Assembly (NCBI GenBank): GCA_963921195.1
Contig: OY992536.1
Coordinates: 285,405,530 to 285,469,529, forward strand
Direction: 5' to 3'
DNA length: 64,000 bases
Source of the DNA: Pegoplata infirma
Lineage: Eukaryota > Arthropoda > Insecta > Diptera > Anthomyiidae
This document shows positions 1-10,710 of this stretch, piece by piece (position 1 is the stretch's first letter; every line of letters begins with the position of its first letter). The notes below the pieces were generated by a model, which was not told where the DNA came from, ran no database searches, and saw nothing but the letters and a program-made list of their open reading frames with translations. The translations under genes were made by a program, and so were the position numbers.

Positions 1-159
1 CTCAGAAATAATTAATATGGACTCAAACCGAAATAAATAAAAACTTCAGTTATAAAATATAAAGTCCAACAATATATAAAAAACAGAATTTTTTATTATG
101 TATTTTTATAGAATTCCCAAATCCAAAATAAAAAATATAAGTACTAATAACGCTTAAGT
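1..159. other. AT-rich flank, nothing recognised
   Basis: A/T-rich sequence with no recognisable open frame, terminal repeat or tandem structure. Confidence 0.4.
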
Positions 160-450
160 CACATTTTTCATAAAATTCATAATAAAGTTGACAGATATTT
201 TTCCTCAGAAAATTTTCAGATTTTCCTTATGAAAATTTTCAGATTTTTTTCTTTTAAAAATTTTCGGATTTCGAGATTTTTTCCTTCGGAATATTTTTTT
301 AAAAATTTTCTTCTTCCTTCTTTCCTTTTTTTCTTCTTTTTCTTCTTTTTTTTCTTTTTTTTCCCTCTTTTTTCCTCTTTTTTTTTCTTTTTGAAATTTG
401 GTCTGGGGGGGGAAATTTCCCCTTTTTCCCCCCCCTTGTACCCGCGCATG
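160..450 (+). repeat. T-rich dispersed repeat, copy 1
   Basis: Starts with repeated ATTTTCAGATTTTnCTT / ATTTTCGGATTTC motifs, passes through a T/C-rich tract and ends in a G/C island with the signature GTACCCGCGCATG (about 437-450). The same order of motifs occurs at 2130-3027, where a HINE-A copy has split it. Protein-like frames across it (Phe/Ser-rich on plus, Lys-rich on minus) come from the homopolymer tract and are not genes. It lies immediately upstream of the 492-1501 gene and may have truncated that gene's 5' part. Family unknown. Confidence 0.55.
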
Positions 451-491
451 TTCCTCATAAATGGAGATTATTTATAGATTAAAAAACCAGT

Positions 492-1501
492 ATGAAAGCA
501 GTTTTATTATATTACAATAACAAAAAATCAAGCATTCCTATAGCATACAATTTGAACACCAAAGAAACCTACGAATCAGTAAAATACCTACTGGAATCAG
601 TGAACTATGAAACCCATAAATGGCGTATATGCTGCGATTTGAAAATGGTGGCATTAGTTTGTGGTTTACAAGGTGGCTTCACGAAAAACATGTGCTTTAT
701 ATGCTTGTGGAACACACGTTACAAAGGAAACCAATATCAAAAACGTGACTGGGAAAAGAGAGACGTTTTTCGTGTTGGAACAGATAATGTTATTCATGAA
801 CCTCTTGTTCCAACAGATAAAGTATTGCTACCACCACTTCACATTAAATTGGGTATTTTCAAAAATTTTGTAAAAGTGTTCTCGGTAGATGGACCAGCTT
901 TTACTACTTTAAGATCTATATTTCCACGACTCAGTGCTAGTAAAGTAAAAGAAGGTATGGTATACAAATAATGATTTTAAAACCTATTTACAATATTTTT
1001 TTTTATAATTTTACAGGTATGTTTAATGGTCCAGACATTAGAAGATTGATGAAAAATAATGAGTTTGATAATTCTTTGGATCAAAATCAATTAATTGCAT
1101 GGAATGCAATAAAAGACGTAATTGAGAATGTTCTTGGTAAGAAACGAGAAGCAGATAGTGCACAAAGAGTTCAACGTCTCTTACAAGCCTTTGATGAACT
1201 TGGTATGCATATGTCATTAAAAATTCATTTTCTCCACCACCATATGGATTGGTTTGAAAACCAACTTTCCACCGAATCTGATGAGCAAGGGGAGCGTTTT
1301 CACCAAATAGCTTTAACCATGGAAACAAGATACAGGGGGAAAAAACTGGATTCTATGTTAGGTGACTTATGCTGGTGGTTAAAGAGAACCACCGATGAAG
1401 AAGATACGGACGATGAAGAACCGGAAACAGCGGAACCAGAACCAGAAACAGCGGAACCAGAACCAGAAACAGCGGATCCAAAAAGACAAAAATATCATTA
1501 A
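492..1501 (+). CDS. Two-exon repeat-family protein, 5'-truncated
   Basis: Two open frames join through a 62-bp intron: exon 1 is 492-954 and exon 2 is 1017-1501. Donor GTATGG and acceptor TTTTACAG keep the phase (phase 1) and give a 315-residue product with no internal stop. Landmarks are GLQGGFTK (residues ~56-63), a CxxC-like FICLWNTR, LVPTDKVLLPPLHIKLG (~105-121), MHMSLKIHFLHHHMDW and DEQGERFHQ in exon 2, and an acidic Glu/Pro/Thr tail with a repeated EPETA unit. I recognise this signature from a widely dispersed, unnamed protein family in arthropod and hydrozoan genomes, where it behaves like a repeat. Its biochemical role is unknown to me. Family members, as I recall, extend further N-terminally, so this copy is probably cut at its 5' side, where the T-rich repeat ends. 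AATAAA motifs follow the stop at about 1503-1513. The start at 492 is only the first in-frame Met. Confidence 0.6.
955..1016 (+). other. 62-bp spliceosomal intron
   Basis: GTATGG donor, TTTTTTTTATAATTTTACAG acceptor with a long pyrimidine-rich tract. Removing it joins two frames of the same protein family without a stop. The size is typical of short fly introns. Confidence 0.65.
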
Positions 1502-2009
1502 GATAAATAAATAAACATATATTTTTGTAATAGTAACGTACTCATACTAATAAAATGTACTTAGTAATATCATTAGAATTTTTTTTTACATTGAAGCCAA
1601 CATTTAAAAAATATTTTTTAGCCTAAAAAAAAGTAAAAACACCGTTTTTTCTATGAAAATCTATAAGAAATAACAATATTTATAAAACAGCGCCCTCTAG
1701 CGTAAGTTTTATGTAAAAATAAATATCAAAAATGGATTCCTCGACCCAAAAAACAGTAATATACCACAACTTTCTAGGACAATAAACATAAATAAGCATT
1801 ATTTTATCACATTTTTAATGATTTTTTCTTGTTAGACAGCGTTCCAAAATCACCAACTTCAAATGCGTGTAAAAAAAATCTAGATGTGACCTAAAAAAAA
1901 AGCTTAGAGGATTTTGCTATGGAAAACGTCAGCTTTCATTTTCTTTTGGTCTCATCCCATTCCGATTCCAAAAGTTCGATTTTGTATCACTGTGTAATTA
2001 TTTTTTCAA
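1502..2009. other. Noncoding DNA downstream of the 492-1501 gene
   Basis: A possible 3' untranslated and flanking part of the same element. Contains repeated AATAAA and short A-runs, and no long open frame. It ends near TATCACTGTG (about 1986-1995), which could be the end of a transposon, but no matching 5' terminus is visible in the window. Confidence 0.35.
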
Positions 2010-2115
2010 TTAAAAAAATTTAATTACCATAAAATGGTAATGAAAATTTTTTCATTACCATTGATATCAACCAATGGTAATTAAATTTTAATGGTAATGA
2101 AAAATTCCCATCTAT
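2010..2115. repeat. Short palindromic AT repeat
   Basis: AATGGTAATGAAAA and its complement TTTTCATTACCATT, with AATTAAATT segments, fold onto each other around a centre near 2065. Looks like a tiny MITE or hairpin repeat. No TSD could be fixed. Confidence 0.4.
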
Positions 2116-2129
2116 GATTGACACATACA

Positions 2130-3027
2130 TATTTTTTCACAAACAATTTTCAAATTTAGTCACATTTTTCCTTTAAAAATGTTCACATTTTTTTCTATAA
2201 AAAATTTTCGGATTTCAAAATTTTTTTCCTTTGAAATTTTTTTTAAAAAGTTTCATTCTTTCATCTTTTCTTTTTTTCTTCCTTTTTATACCCTCCACTT
2301 AGTGATAGAGGGTATATATAAGTTTGTCATTCCGTTTGTAACTCATCGAAATATCGGTCTGGGACCCTATAAAGTATATATATTCATGATGCCCGATCGA
2401 TTTTAAGACATTCTAGCAATGTCCGTCTGTCCGTCTGTCCGTCTGTCCGTCTGTCCGTCTGTCTGTCTGTTGAAAATGCTCTCGCGGACAAAATATTGCA
2501 CAGAGATGACTGAAACTTAACATATATATTGGAAATTCTCCCGAGAAGTTTGGTATTGCATTTGAGCGATATCGGTTCAGCGGTTCAAAAGTTATGAACG
2601 AAAATGTAAGCACACCTCAAAAATTTCAGTACATTCAACATAACCTAAAAACACAAAATGCTTTAATTCGGCTTCTGGTTGACATATGTGAACATAATTG
2701 AGCACCAAATGGTATTTAAACAAGTACAAACATATTTTTTGACAAAAAAAGAAAAAAATCGCGGATTTTTTTTTTACCAAAATTTTTTTTCGCGGAAATT
2801 TTTTTTCAATTTTTTTTTTCAAAAGTATTTTCCTTTTAAATAAAGTTGTTTGCAATAATCTTTTTGAAATTGTGGAAGGTATCACTACATTCGGCAAGGC
2901 CGAATTTAACTTTTTTACTTGTTTTTCTTTCTTTTTCTTTCCTTTTTCTTTTACTTTTCCTATTTTTTTTTAAATTTGGTCTGGGGGCGGAAATTCCCCC
3001 TCCCCCCTTCCTTGTACCCGCGCATGG
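2130..3027 (+). repeat. T-rich dispersed repeat, copy 2, split by HINE-A
   Basis: The left part (about 2130-2285) matches 180-330, with the same ATTTTCGGATTTC and CCTTTGAAATTTTTTT motifs. The right part (about 2927-3027) matches 330-450, including TTTGGTCTGGGGG and GTACCCGCGCATG. The intervening 640 bp is a HINE-A. Its two halves therefore define the insertion point. Confidence 0.55.
2286..2926 (+). mobile_element. HINE-A copy 1 (mini-me/DINE-1-like)
   Basis: Begins TATACCCTCCACTTAGTGATAG with a self-complementary copy (CTATCACTAAGTGGAGGG family hairpin). It carries a TATATATA stretch, (GTCCGTCT)n at about 2418-2470, a conserved core (GTTCAGCGGTTCAAAAGTTATG), and ends TTCGGCAAGGCCGAA then TTTACTTGTTT. 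Both the TA and the GTCY microsatellites are diagnostic of dipteran mini-me elements. No coding capacity, so it must depend on a helper in trans. Complete by comparison with 47767-48428. Confidence 0.75.
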
Positions 3028-4120
3028 GATAGACAAACATTGTATATCATTTTATCATAAAAGGGATGCGCCTTAAAAAATATCATTGTCCAATTCCATA
3101 GGTCCAAGTGCTGAACTACAAAATTCTTTTGATCTGAAACTGTTTCATTTGTTTTAAAATATAGTAAAAATATGGAATTTTTTAGAGGTTGGATTAGTTC
3201 TTCTAGGACAAAAAGACATATTCGTGCCAAACTTTAGAAATCTAGCTTTTTGGTTTTGGACAGTATTGTAATAGGGTTCTATAGTCGAAAAGTCGATTAA
3301 TCGACTTTTTGTAGAAAAAGTCGAAAAGTCGAAATCGACTTTTTTGTTCTTAAAAAGTCGAAATCGACTTTTTTGTTCTTAAAAAGTCGAAAAGTCGATT
3401 TTTGCTTTCGACTTTTTTTTCGAAATTTTTTATTTTTTTTATTTTTTTTTAACCTTTGTCAGATGAAAATATGTAGTTTCTTTCTTCGGAAAAAAATTTC
3501 AAATGAGAGCCGAGTTTAATAACAACTGAAGCTATTGGTATTTCAATGTATTTTGTATGTGAAGCAAAAATGTCAATGCCAAATTCATGAGTTAGAAAGT
3601 GTTAAGTGCAATATTTACCAATATTTTTGATTATTGTAAACACCTCAGTGATAGGGTTCTATAAATCAAAAGTCTACTCTTTTGCTTTCGATTTTTTCAA
3701 CCTTTTCCACATTTTCGATTTCTTGTATTTTTTTTTGAAAAATACAATACAACCAAAAAAATAGCACCTAAAATGCTTACTACAAGTCAAAACTAAACTT
3801 TTATTTACAAAAAAATCAAAAAAGTCGAAATGTCGAAAAGTCGAAAAAAGTCGACTTTTTAAAAAGTCGAAAGGTCGAAAAGTCGACTTTTTAAAATTTG
3901 AAAAAAGTCGAAAAATCTACTTTTTTGAAATTGAAAAAAGTCGAAAAGTCAAAAAGTCGACTTTTTGTTGCGACTATATAACCCTATATTGTAACAGACA
4001 GACGGACATCATATAAAAGTCTTAGATAGACATTCGGTCCTAGACCGATATTTCGATGCGTTACACACGGAATGACAAAGTGAGTATAACCACACACTTA
4101 ACTCGGGGGGCTATGAAAAT
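3028..4120. mobile_element. HINE-B copy 1, degenerate and split
   Basis: Shares the HINE-B internal block (GAGGTTGGATTAGTTCTTC, CATATTCGTGCCAAACTT, TTTGGACAGTATTGTA), then CAGACAGACGGACATC, GACCGATATTTCGATGCG and ACACACGGAATGACAAAGTG. Both expected terminal hairpins are eroded. The block is interrupted exactly at TATTGTAA by the element at 3272-3986. Confidence 0.55.
3272..3986. mobile_element. 715-bp hAT-like non-autonomous element (AAAGTCGA-rich)
   Basis: Flanked by the 8-bp direct repeat TATTGTAA (3264-3271 and 3987-3994). Terminal inverted repeats are TAGGGTTCTATAGTCG on the left and TAGGGTTATATAGTCG read from the right. Subterminal DNA is packed with AAAAAGTCGA/TCGACTTTTT in both orientations, resembling the clustered subterminal motifs of hAT elements. 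TAGGG ends and an 8-bp TSD fit the hAT superfamily. No coding region. Internal copies of the GGGTTCTATA motif near 3654 suggest rearrangement. Confidence 0.7.
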
Positions 4121-4197
4121 TTTAGAAAATATGAAAAATTCTGGAAAAATTCCTCAAAGCAAATTAAAAAAAAGACAAAATTAATGAATTTGTTTAA

Positions 4198-5484
4198 TAG
4201 ACTGGGTCGAAATCCTACAAAGTCTAAGGATCGATTGTCCTTAGTGCGGGAAAGTGGTAATGGGGTAATATAAGCATTTTATGGAAGACAACTTTTTAAT
4301 CGATCAAAAACTCTATTAGCGCATCGGTGGTCAAAATTGAGATTTTGGTCAAAATGGCCAAATTTTAAAAAAAATTTTAAAAATATAAATTTTATTTTCT
4401 TGCTTAATAAAAAAAAAAATTTTTATTGCATTTGATACTAATAACTTATGTATTAAATATTGGAATTTTATGCCATCATTAACATATTTTTATTTAAGAT
4501 ACAAAAAAAATCATATTTTTGACGCGGTTCTAAAAAACACTTTTTTTTAATTTAATTTTTATTTTTTATTAAAATTGCAAAATATATCGATTTTATTACT
4601 CAATGTTATTGAAAACATCATAAAGACTAAAGATTTAAATTTTTGCGAAAATCCGTTCGGTAGTTTTTTGTGGGGAGCGGTTTCAATTGAGCGGATTTCA
4701 AGGAAATCGTATTTTTTGCCATTTTTTTGAGTTTTTATTTTTTATAAACTACATTATTGTACAAATTGACCAAAATTATGTTCTATCTTGTTCCATTTAA
4801 TCATGGTAACTTAGTTTTGAAACGACAGATTTATAGGACATCTTTAACCCTAATCGGTCAGCGGCCAAAAGTGTCCCGTACTGAGTTTTTTTAGGTTTTA
4901 ACTACTGTTTAATGAAATTAATGGTTGCAAAATCATGTTTGTGTTGAATATTGTGTTGTATAATCTTTTATTTAATCATATTGACTTAATTTTGAAACAT
5001 ACATATTTTTGGACATCTTTAACCCTTATGTGCATGCAACCAAAAATGTCCCCTACCAAAATTTTCATGTTTTTCACAAATAAAAAAAAACACACATTTT
5101 TGTATTCATAGTCATAAATAATTAATTGAATAACTTTGATAATGCCGAAAGCGTTAACCCTTCTGAAACAAAGGTCAATAGTGGCCCACTAACAGATTTT
5201 TAAGAATTAGGATTATGTGCGGATTAAGTTTGTTTTAATAAAACTAACCCCCAGTTTCTGTAATACGAACGCCATTCGTATGCGACGAATTTGCATGTAT
5301 TTTGTTTTTGTTACAATAACAAAATACACACAAATTCGTCACGAACGAATGGCGTTCGTATTACAGAAACTGGGGGTAAATTTTTTTGATATTATATCAC
5401 ACGCAATCATTCATTTCATATATTTCTTAATGTCAAAAAAAGCCATAAAACAAATTATCCTTAAAATTAAAATTTTAAGACTAG
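4198..5484 (+). repeat. Left arm of the 3.33-kb inverted repeat
   Basis: Pairs with 6357-7528 on the opposite strand. It differs mainly by the extra 129-bp palindromic MITE plus TAA duplication at 5245-5379. Confidence 0.75.
5248..5376. mobile_element. 129-bp palindromic MITE with TAA target duplication
   Basis: Ends CCCCCAGTTTCTGTAATACG and its exact complement. The whole element is one near-perfect hairpin centred near 5312. TAA is present on both sides (5245-5247, 5377-5379), and the right arm of the host element shows the empty site with a single TAA. A 3-bp TWA-type TSD suggests PIF/Harbinger mobilisation, but the family is not identified. Confidence 0.75.
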
Positions 5485-6034
5485 ACTAAGTGTCCATTTT
5501 CACACTTAGATTTACCCCCGATCAACGACGAGGAAGTGGTGAAATAAATGACCCCATTTTGAGTAATTTTATGCTTTTTTTTTTTTTTTTGTTTTTTGTT
5601 TTAAAAACAGAGATGGTTATATAAGATCCACTTTATTGTCTCGCTCTAATTTAACCTCACTTGAGTGAAAATCGCAATTTAAAATTAAAGATTAAGGCAT
5701 ATGCCTGTACATTAGGGTTATGACTTTTTGCATTTTTTTGAAAATATCAAAATTTACCTGCCCTAGCCAAAAAAACCATAAAAAAATATTAAGAATTGCA
5801 TTTTCAAAAAATTTCCCGTACCAAACGAGATAAAATTTGGTCTATATTTTCTTAATTTAATTGAAACTAAGAAAATATGAGACCCAAACGATGCGTAGGA
5901 AAAGCTATTTAGGGTCAAAATGACGAATGCTTTATGGAGGGACTTTTTTGACTCCTTCAAAATTCAAATTTGGCGGTTTAACCCTTAACTGCATAAAGTT
6001 AACTATTTATAACGTCAATTTTGGCACCATGTAG
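5485..6034. other. Loop of the 3.33-kb element, noncoding
   Basis: AT-rich with scattered stops in all frames. Contains an internal inverted pair around TATATTTTCTTAATTTAATT / AACTAAGAAAATATGAG (about 5840-5885). No gene or known motif seen. Confidence 0.4.
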
Positions 6035-6356
6035 CTTCAGATTTTTTGTTTCGTAATTTTACTAGATTTTTTGCTACCTCCTATTTTACGAGAATTCCTA
6101 GTAATTTTACAAGCTTTTTACCAATAATTTTGTAAATTAACAGTTTTTTGGCGCAATTAAAATTACAAGGAATTCTCGTGAATTTAGTAGATTTTTTTTT
6201 GTAAAATTATCTTGGATTTGTAAAATTACAAAAAAAAATGTAATGTTACAAAAAATAATGTTAATTTCGATTTGTTAAAAAACAAGGGAAAATGTCAAAT
6301 ATTGGTAAAATGGGATTACGAGACTTTTCCTTGTAATTTGACAAATTTTTTTTTGT
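6035..6356 (-). mobile_element. MITE-S copy 1 (CTTGTAAAATTAC family)
   Basis: Read on the minus strand it runs from TTGTCAAATTACnAGG, TCTCGTAATCCCATTTTACC and ATATTTGACA through repeated TTGTAATTTTACA units to AATTCTCGTAAAATAGGAGG. The same series recurs at 43337-45690, 49640-52480 and 54268-54530. Noncoding and simple-sequence-like, but the fixed order of motifs shows it is a real dispersed repeat. Confidence 0.55.
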
Positions 6357-7528
6357 GTATAGTCTTAAGTTTGATTTAGAGATTATTTGCTTTATAGCTT
6401 TTTTGACATTAATAAATATATGAAATGAATGGTTGCGTGTGATATAATATCAAAAAATTTTAGTTTTATTAAAACAAAATTAGTCCGCACGTAATCCTAA
6501 TTCAATGTTATCATTTCGGCTTAAATATCTGTTAGTGGGCCACTATTGACCTTTATTTCAGAAGGGTTAACGTTTTCGGCAATATCAAAATTATTCAATT
6601 AATTATTTATGACTATTTTGAATTCAAAAATGTGTGTTTTTTTTTATTTGTGAAAACATGAAAATTTTGGTAGGGGACATTTTTGGTTGCATGCACATAA
6701 GGGTTAAAGATGTCCAAAAATATGTATGTTTTAAAATTAAGTCAATATGATTAAATAAAAGATTATACAACACAAAATTCAACACAAACATGATTTTGCA
6801 ACCATTAATTTCATTAAACAGTAGTTAAAAGCTAAAAAAACTCAGTACGGGACACTTTTGGCCGCTGACCGATTAGGGTTAAAGATGTCCTATAAATCTA
6901 TCGTTTCAAAACTAAGTTACCATTAGCAAGTGGAACAAGATAGAGCATAATACTGATCAATTTGTACAATAATGTAGTTTATAAAAAATAAAAACTCAAA
7001 AAAATGGCAAAAAATACGATTTCCTTGAAATCCGCTCAATTGAAACCGCTCCCCACAAAAAACTACCGAACGGATTTTCGCAAAAATTTAAATCTTTAGT
7101 CTTTATGAAGTTTTCAATAACATTGAGTAATAAAATCGATATATTTTGCAATTTTAATAAAAAATAAAAATTAAATTTAAAAAAAGTGGTTTTTAGAACC
7201 GCGTCAAAAATATGATTTTTTTTGTATCTTAAATAAAAATATGTTAATGATGGCATAAAATTCCAATATTTAATACATAAGTTATTAGTATCAAATGCAA
7301 TAAAAAATTTTTTTTTTATTAAGCAAGAAAATAAAATTTATATTTTTAAAATTTTTTTGAAAATTTGGCCATTTTGACCAAAATCTCAATTTTGACCACC
7401 GATGCGCTAATAGAGTTTTTGATCGATTAAAAAGTTGTCTTCCATAAAATGCTTATATTACCCCATTACCACTTTCCCGCACTAAGGACAATCGATCCTT
7501 AGACTTTGTAGGATTTCGACCCAGTCTA
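6357..7528 (-). repeat. Right arm of the 3.33-kb inverted repeat
   Basis: Reverse complement of 4198-5484. Retains the uninterrupted version of the site that the 129-bp MITE occupies in the left arm. Confidence 0.75.
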
Positions 7529-7536
7529 TTGTTTAA

Positions 7537-8819
7537 GCCTCTGCTACTTATTGATGCAAAAAATTAAAAAAAAATATATATCTACTCTTGATTGCTGGTT
7601 ATTGTTAGTTAAGAATTTTAAATTGACCATTTTTTTTTCTGGTGTTTTGTTAAAACTTAAATTTGTGTCATATTATAATGCAAAGACACAAAACACACAC
7701 TAAACTTCAACTAACACACCATGTTGCAACACCTTGTTATGTTGCATGATGATGATCTCTTCTTCATCTCTTTTTTATAAAACATAAATGACTACCCCAT
7801 TTATGTTTCATTATACAACAACTGTTTTTTAAAAACCATGTTTTGATGTTTTTTTTTGAAAAGATCCTTTAGTTATTTCATTATTTTGTTAATGAAGTTA
7901 TTATCTTTGTTGCAGGATCAAGCAACGCTCTTTTTAAGCCATTTAACATTGGCAGGCTAAAGTGAATGTTTATGTTTGTTCGTTTGTTTGTTAAGCATGA
8001 GAGTGTAATAAGCAGTCACTTGTGACAGGACACTGGTGCGAATGATAAATTCTGATAAATTGATTTTAGGCGAGTTAATTAATTAAAAACCATGTCTCCC
8101 ATGACATGGCCCTCCATATACTATATTTTTTTTTACACTTGGTATAAAAACAAATAAATTGCATAAATATGACTTAAATTACATACATATTTATATGAAT
8201 GTATGTAAGTATTTGGTATATTTTGCAAAACTGAAAACATCAGAAGATTAACTGATGTTGTGTCATTTTTATGGAGGGGGAATTGTTAAAAAACGCGAAC
8301 AAAATTAAATAAATGTTTAAAAGGCGTTGGTACTTGTTAATATTAATTAATGCTCATATATATTTTTTAAAGTAATTTTTTTGATATGGAACAAAAATGG
8401 ACACAAATGTTAGTTATACATGTGATAAGAGAATTAAAAATGTAAGCAGGAATTTTCATTAAATTTTTTACATCACGTAAAAAAATACTGATCAAATCTA
8501 CAGAAAAATGCACGAAAGTGTCAAAAGGTAAATAAATGTTTCTACATTAAATGAAATGACACAATTTTTTATTAGAAAAAAATCTCAAAATCTGAAAATT
8601 AGAGGTCAAAAGAATTGGAGGTTAAAAAATTCGGATTTCTTCTACTGTGTTTTAAAAATTTTGATTTTTGTTTGGGTCTTTGGAAAAATTATTTAATAAA
8701 TGAATATTAACTATTGGACTATTTTTTAATTTTTTTATGTTTGAGCTTGGATAAAATCGACCTAGAAATATTTTTAAGAAATTTTCTAAAAAAGGTCTTT
8801 CAATAATTTCAATTTCCAG
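7537..8819. other. No gene or repeat recognised
   Basis: AT-rich sequence with short homopolymers. Open frames are short and without recognisable similarity. A LINE-tail remnant may begin near 8820 (CTCGTAGCACATTTAACATT), but I cannot support it. Confidence 0.35.
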
Positions 8820-8929
8820 TTCGACCCTCGTAGCACATTTAACATTTAGACAATCTGAACGTCATTAAGCTTTAATTAATGCTTGATTAATTACATACGC
8901 AGGACTTTTTACAAAAATTAGGTCTATTT

Positions 8930-10150
8930 TGGTTAACTTTGCCTTGATTGAATTGCTAAATAATATCTTTCACACGAAATAAGCTGCGAGCCACCGTATG
9001 TATACTCTGAGATCCGTTTTGATACCACGGGACTGTAATAGGTTCCCCTAATAGTACTGTCATCAAACCAATTTGAACTCCTTATGAAACTCCTGAGATA
9101 TTGAATTTTAAAATCTGACAAATCAGCTCCCTAGATCCCAGTGAAAAAAGTCTCTAACCAGAAAGTGCAGGCAAAGACAAATAAATTTTCGATAGCTTTT
9201 TTTTATTAGGTCAAAATGGCTACATGTGAATTATGTGCTCTTATTACGATACCATTCTATATGCACAGAAAAAAATAAAAAATTAATTTGAGTAAATTTT
9301 TAATACTATTGAGTAAAAAATTACTCAATTTTGCACCAGTAAACGATTTAATAGTATTGAGTAAATTTTTAATAAAAAATTATTAAATGCTTACTAAAAA
9401 ATTTTTAATGGATACTATTAAAAATTTAATTAAAAATTTTTTAATTTTTTAAGTGTCAAGTAAAAATTTACTCAAAATTTATCAAATTATTTTTTTAAAA
9501 ATTTTAAAAAAATTTCACATTTTTTTCCGAAAAAAACGTTTTTTCAAACTTTACCAAATATATTTATGTCTTGAAGACTTCGGAAAATTTCATAAAGATG
9601 ATTTCAAACTTTCATATACATGCACAAAAAACTATAAACTAAACGAGAATGCAAAACACGAAGAGAATAAAAAAAATAAAAAAAATTATTAAATTTTGTA
9701 TTAAATTATTTACTCAAATTTTTTGTTTAGTTTTTGAGTAAATTTTTAATTGCGTCAATTAAATAATTACTCAAATCTTATTTAAAAATTTAAACAACTG
9801 ATTACTCAAATTGTTTTTCTCAATATTTTTTTCTGTGTGGTTATTTTTAAGATTGCAATAAAAAAAATTAAGATTTCTTTGGAGATTGCAAACACTTATG
9901 ACCAGTTTGCATCACCTTCCAATCGTTGTAGGGTGCTTAAATTTGGCGCAAATTGTTCGTTATGATGCCATCTATCATATTTTAAGGTATGTTCAGTTGT
10001 GAATTATACTTGATACTTTTCCATATGTTGATGGGCCACACTATTCTGGAGGCATACCAATTCTGTTAGAACCTGTAAGTTAATTCCAAGTCTTGCAAGC
10101 TCATCGGCTTTGAGGGTGAGCTGAGCTTTTCGTACGCCCAACTCTAGTTT
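8930..10150 (-). pseudogene. LINE-X 3' fragment, split by a MITE
   Basis: On the minus strand 9121-8933 reads IQYLRSFIRSSNWFDDST and VVSKRISEYTYGG, the C-terminal end of an RNase H-bearing non-LTR retrotransposon. The same end is found at 37260-37400 and 25680-25797. Beyond the MITE (9263-9838), 9900-10150 shows the upstream part (CTTGCAAGCTCATCGGCTTT matches 37755-37775). Stop codons and length changes abound. It is a dead 3' piece without reverse transcriptase. The bp-level ends are approximate. Confidence 0.55.
9263..9838. mobile_element. MITE-T copy 1 (TTACTCAA-rich)
   Basis: Ends CACAGAAAAAAATA and TTTTTTTCTGTG are inverted repeats. The interior is full of GAGTAAATTTTTAATA and TTACTCAA motifs in both orientations. 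A partial copy occurs at 52930-53160 with the same block (TTGCACCAGTAAACGATTTA). It sits in the middle of a LINE-X fragment. TSD not resolved. Confidence 0.6.
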
Positions 10151-10710
10151 AATGTTTTTAAAGTATCAACAAAAATAAATGTAAGTTTTCTCTATGATGA
10201 CACCCATCAAGCTAATTAAGAAGGACATCAAAGGCCTGGCTAACTATTTTAAAAACCATGAAAGCATTAACGCTTTAAATAGTCGCAAGCAACAATATAT
10301 TTTTTTTAAGACGACACATAACAACATACTGATGGTTTCAAACCTAAAAGAACCAATCGTTTCTTTAAAGAAGAATAAAAAAAAACTTTAGAAAATTCAT
10401 TATTTATCACCATTGGATAGAAAAAAGGCCAATAAGGCACACATTTTCGATGTGGTTGATGGTGATGATGATGATGGCAAAGGTAACGAAAAAAGAGTTA
10501 AACTACAAGGACTACAGGGAACAAAAATCAACAGTTTTGTCGCATGTAGGTAGGTCTCATTTGTCGTTTTCTACGTTCTCAACGTTGTTGTAGATTTCAT
10601 TAAAAGCCGACTTGTGATGTAGCTGCAATTTTTTTTCTAGAGTTTTAGGCATTTTTTTTTGTAAATTTAATTTCCCATAAAGTTTCATGAGATTGAAAAC
10701 AAAAAAAAAA
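10151..10710. other. No gene recognised
   Basis: A 65-codon open frame at 10194-10391 is Lys/Asn-rich and matches nothing I know. A GATGGTGATGATGATGATGG run lies near 10457. Nothing else is supported. Confidence 0.35.

Larger units (their letters stand above)
4198..7528. mobile_element. 3.33-kb inverted-repeat DNA transposon, non-autonomous
   Basis: An 8-bp direct repeat TTGTTTAA flanks it (4190-4197 and 7529-7536). The left arm starts TAGACTGGGTCGAAATCC and is matched, with no difference that I can see in the first ~150 bp, by the reverse complement of the right end. Arms span about 4198-5484 and 6357-7528 (about 1.15 kb each after removing a later 129-bp insertion). The loop is 5485-6356. 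No transposase-like frame exists; short open frames in the arms are mirror copies. The TSD length points to hAT or another 8-bp superfamily, but the ends are not diagnostic. Arm identity implies recent origin or gene conversion. Confidence 0.75.

Noticed and set aside
216..477. Lys-rich and Phe-rich overlapping frames
   Set aside because: Translation of a T/C-rich tract in a dispersed repeat.
2410..2470. CRISPR-like regular repeats (GTCCGTCT and similar)
   Set aside because: Spacerless microsatellite inside a eukaryotic transposon; no spacers of constant length.
10194..10391. 65-codon plus-strand frame starting MMTPIKLIKKD
   Set aside because: Composition follows AT-rich background, no family resemblance and no promoter, intron or homologous neighbour.
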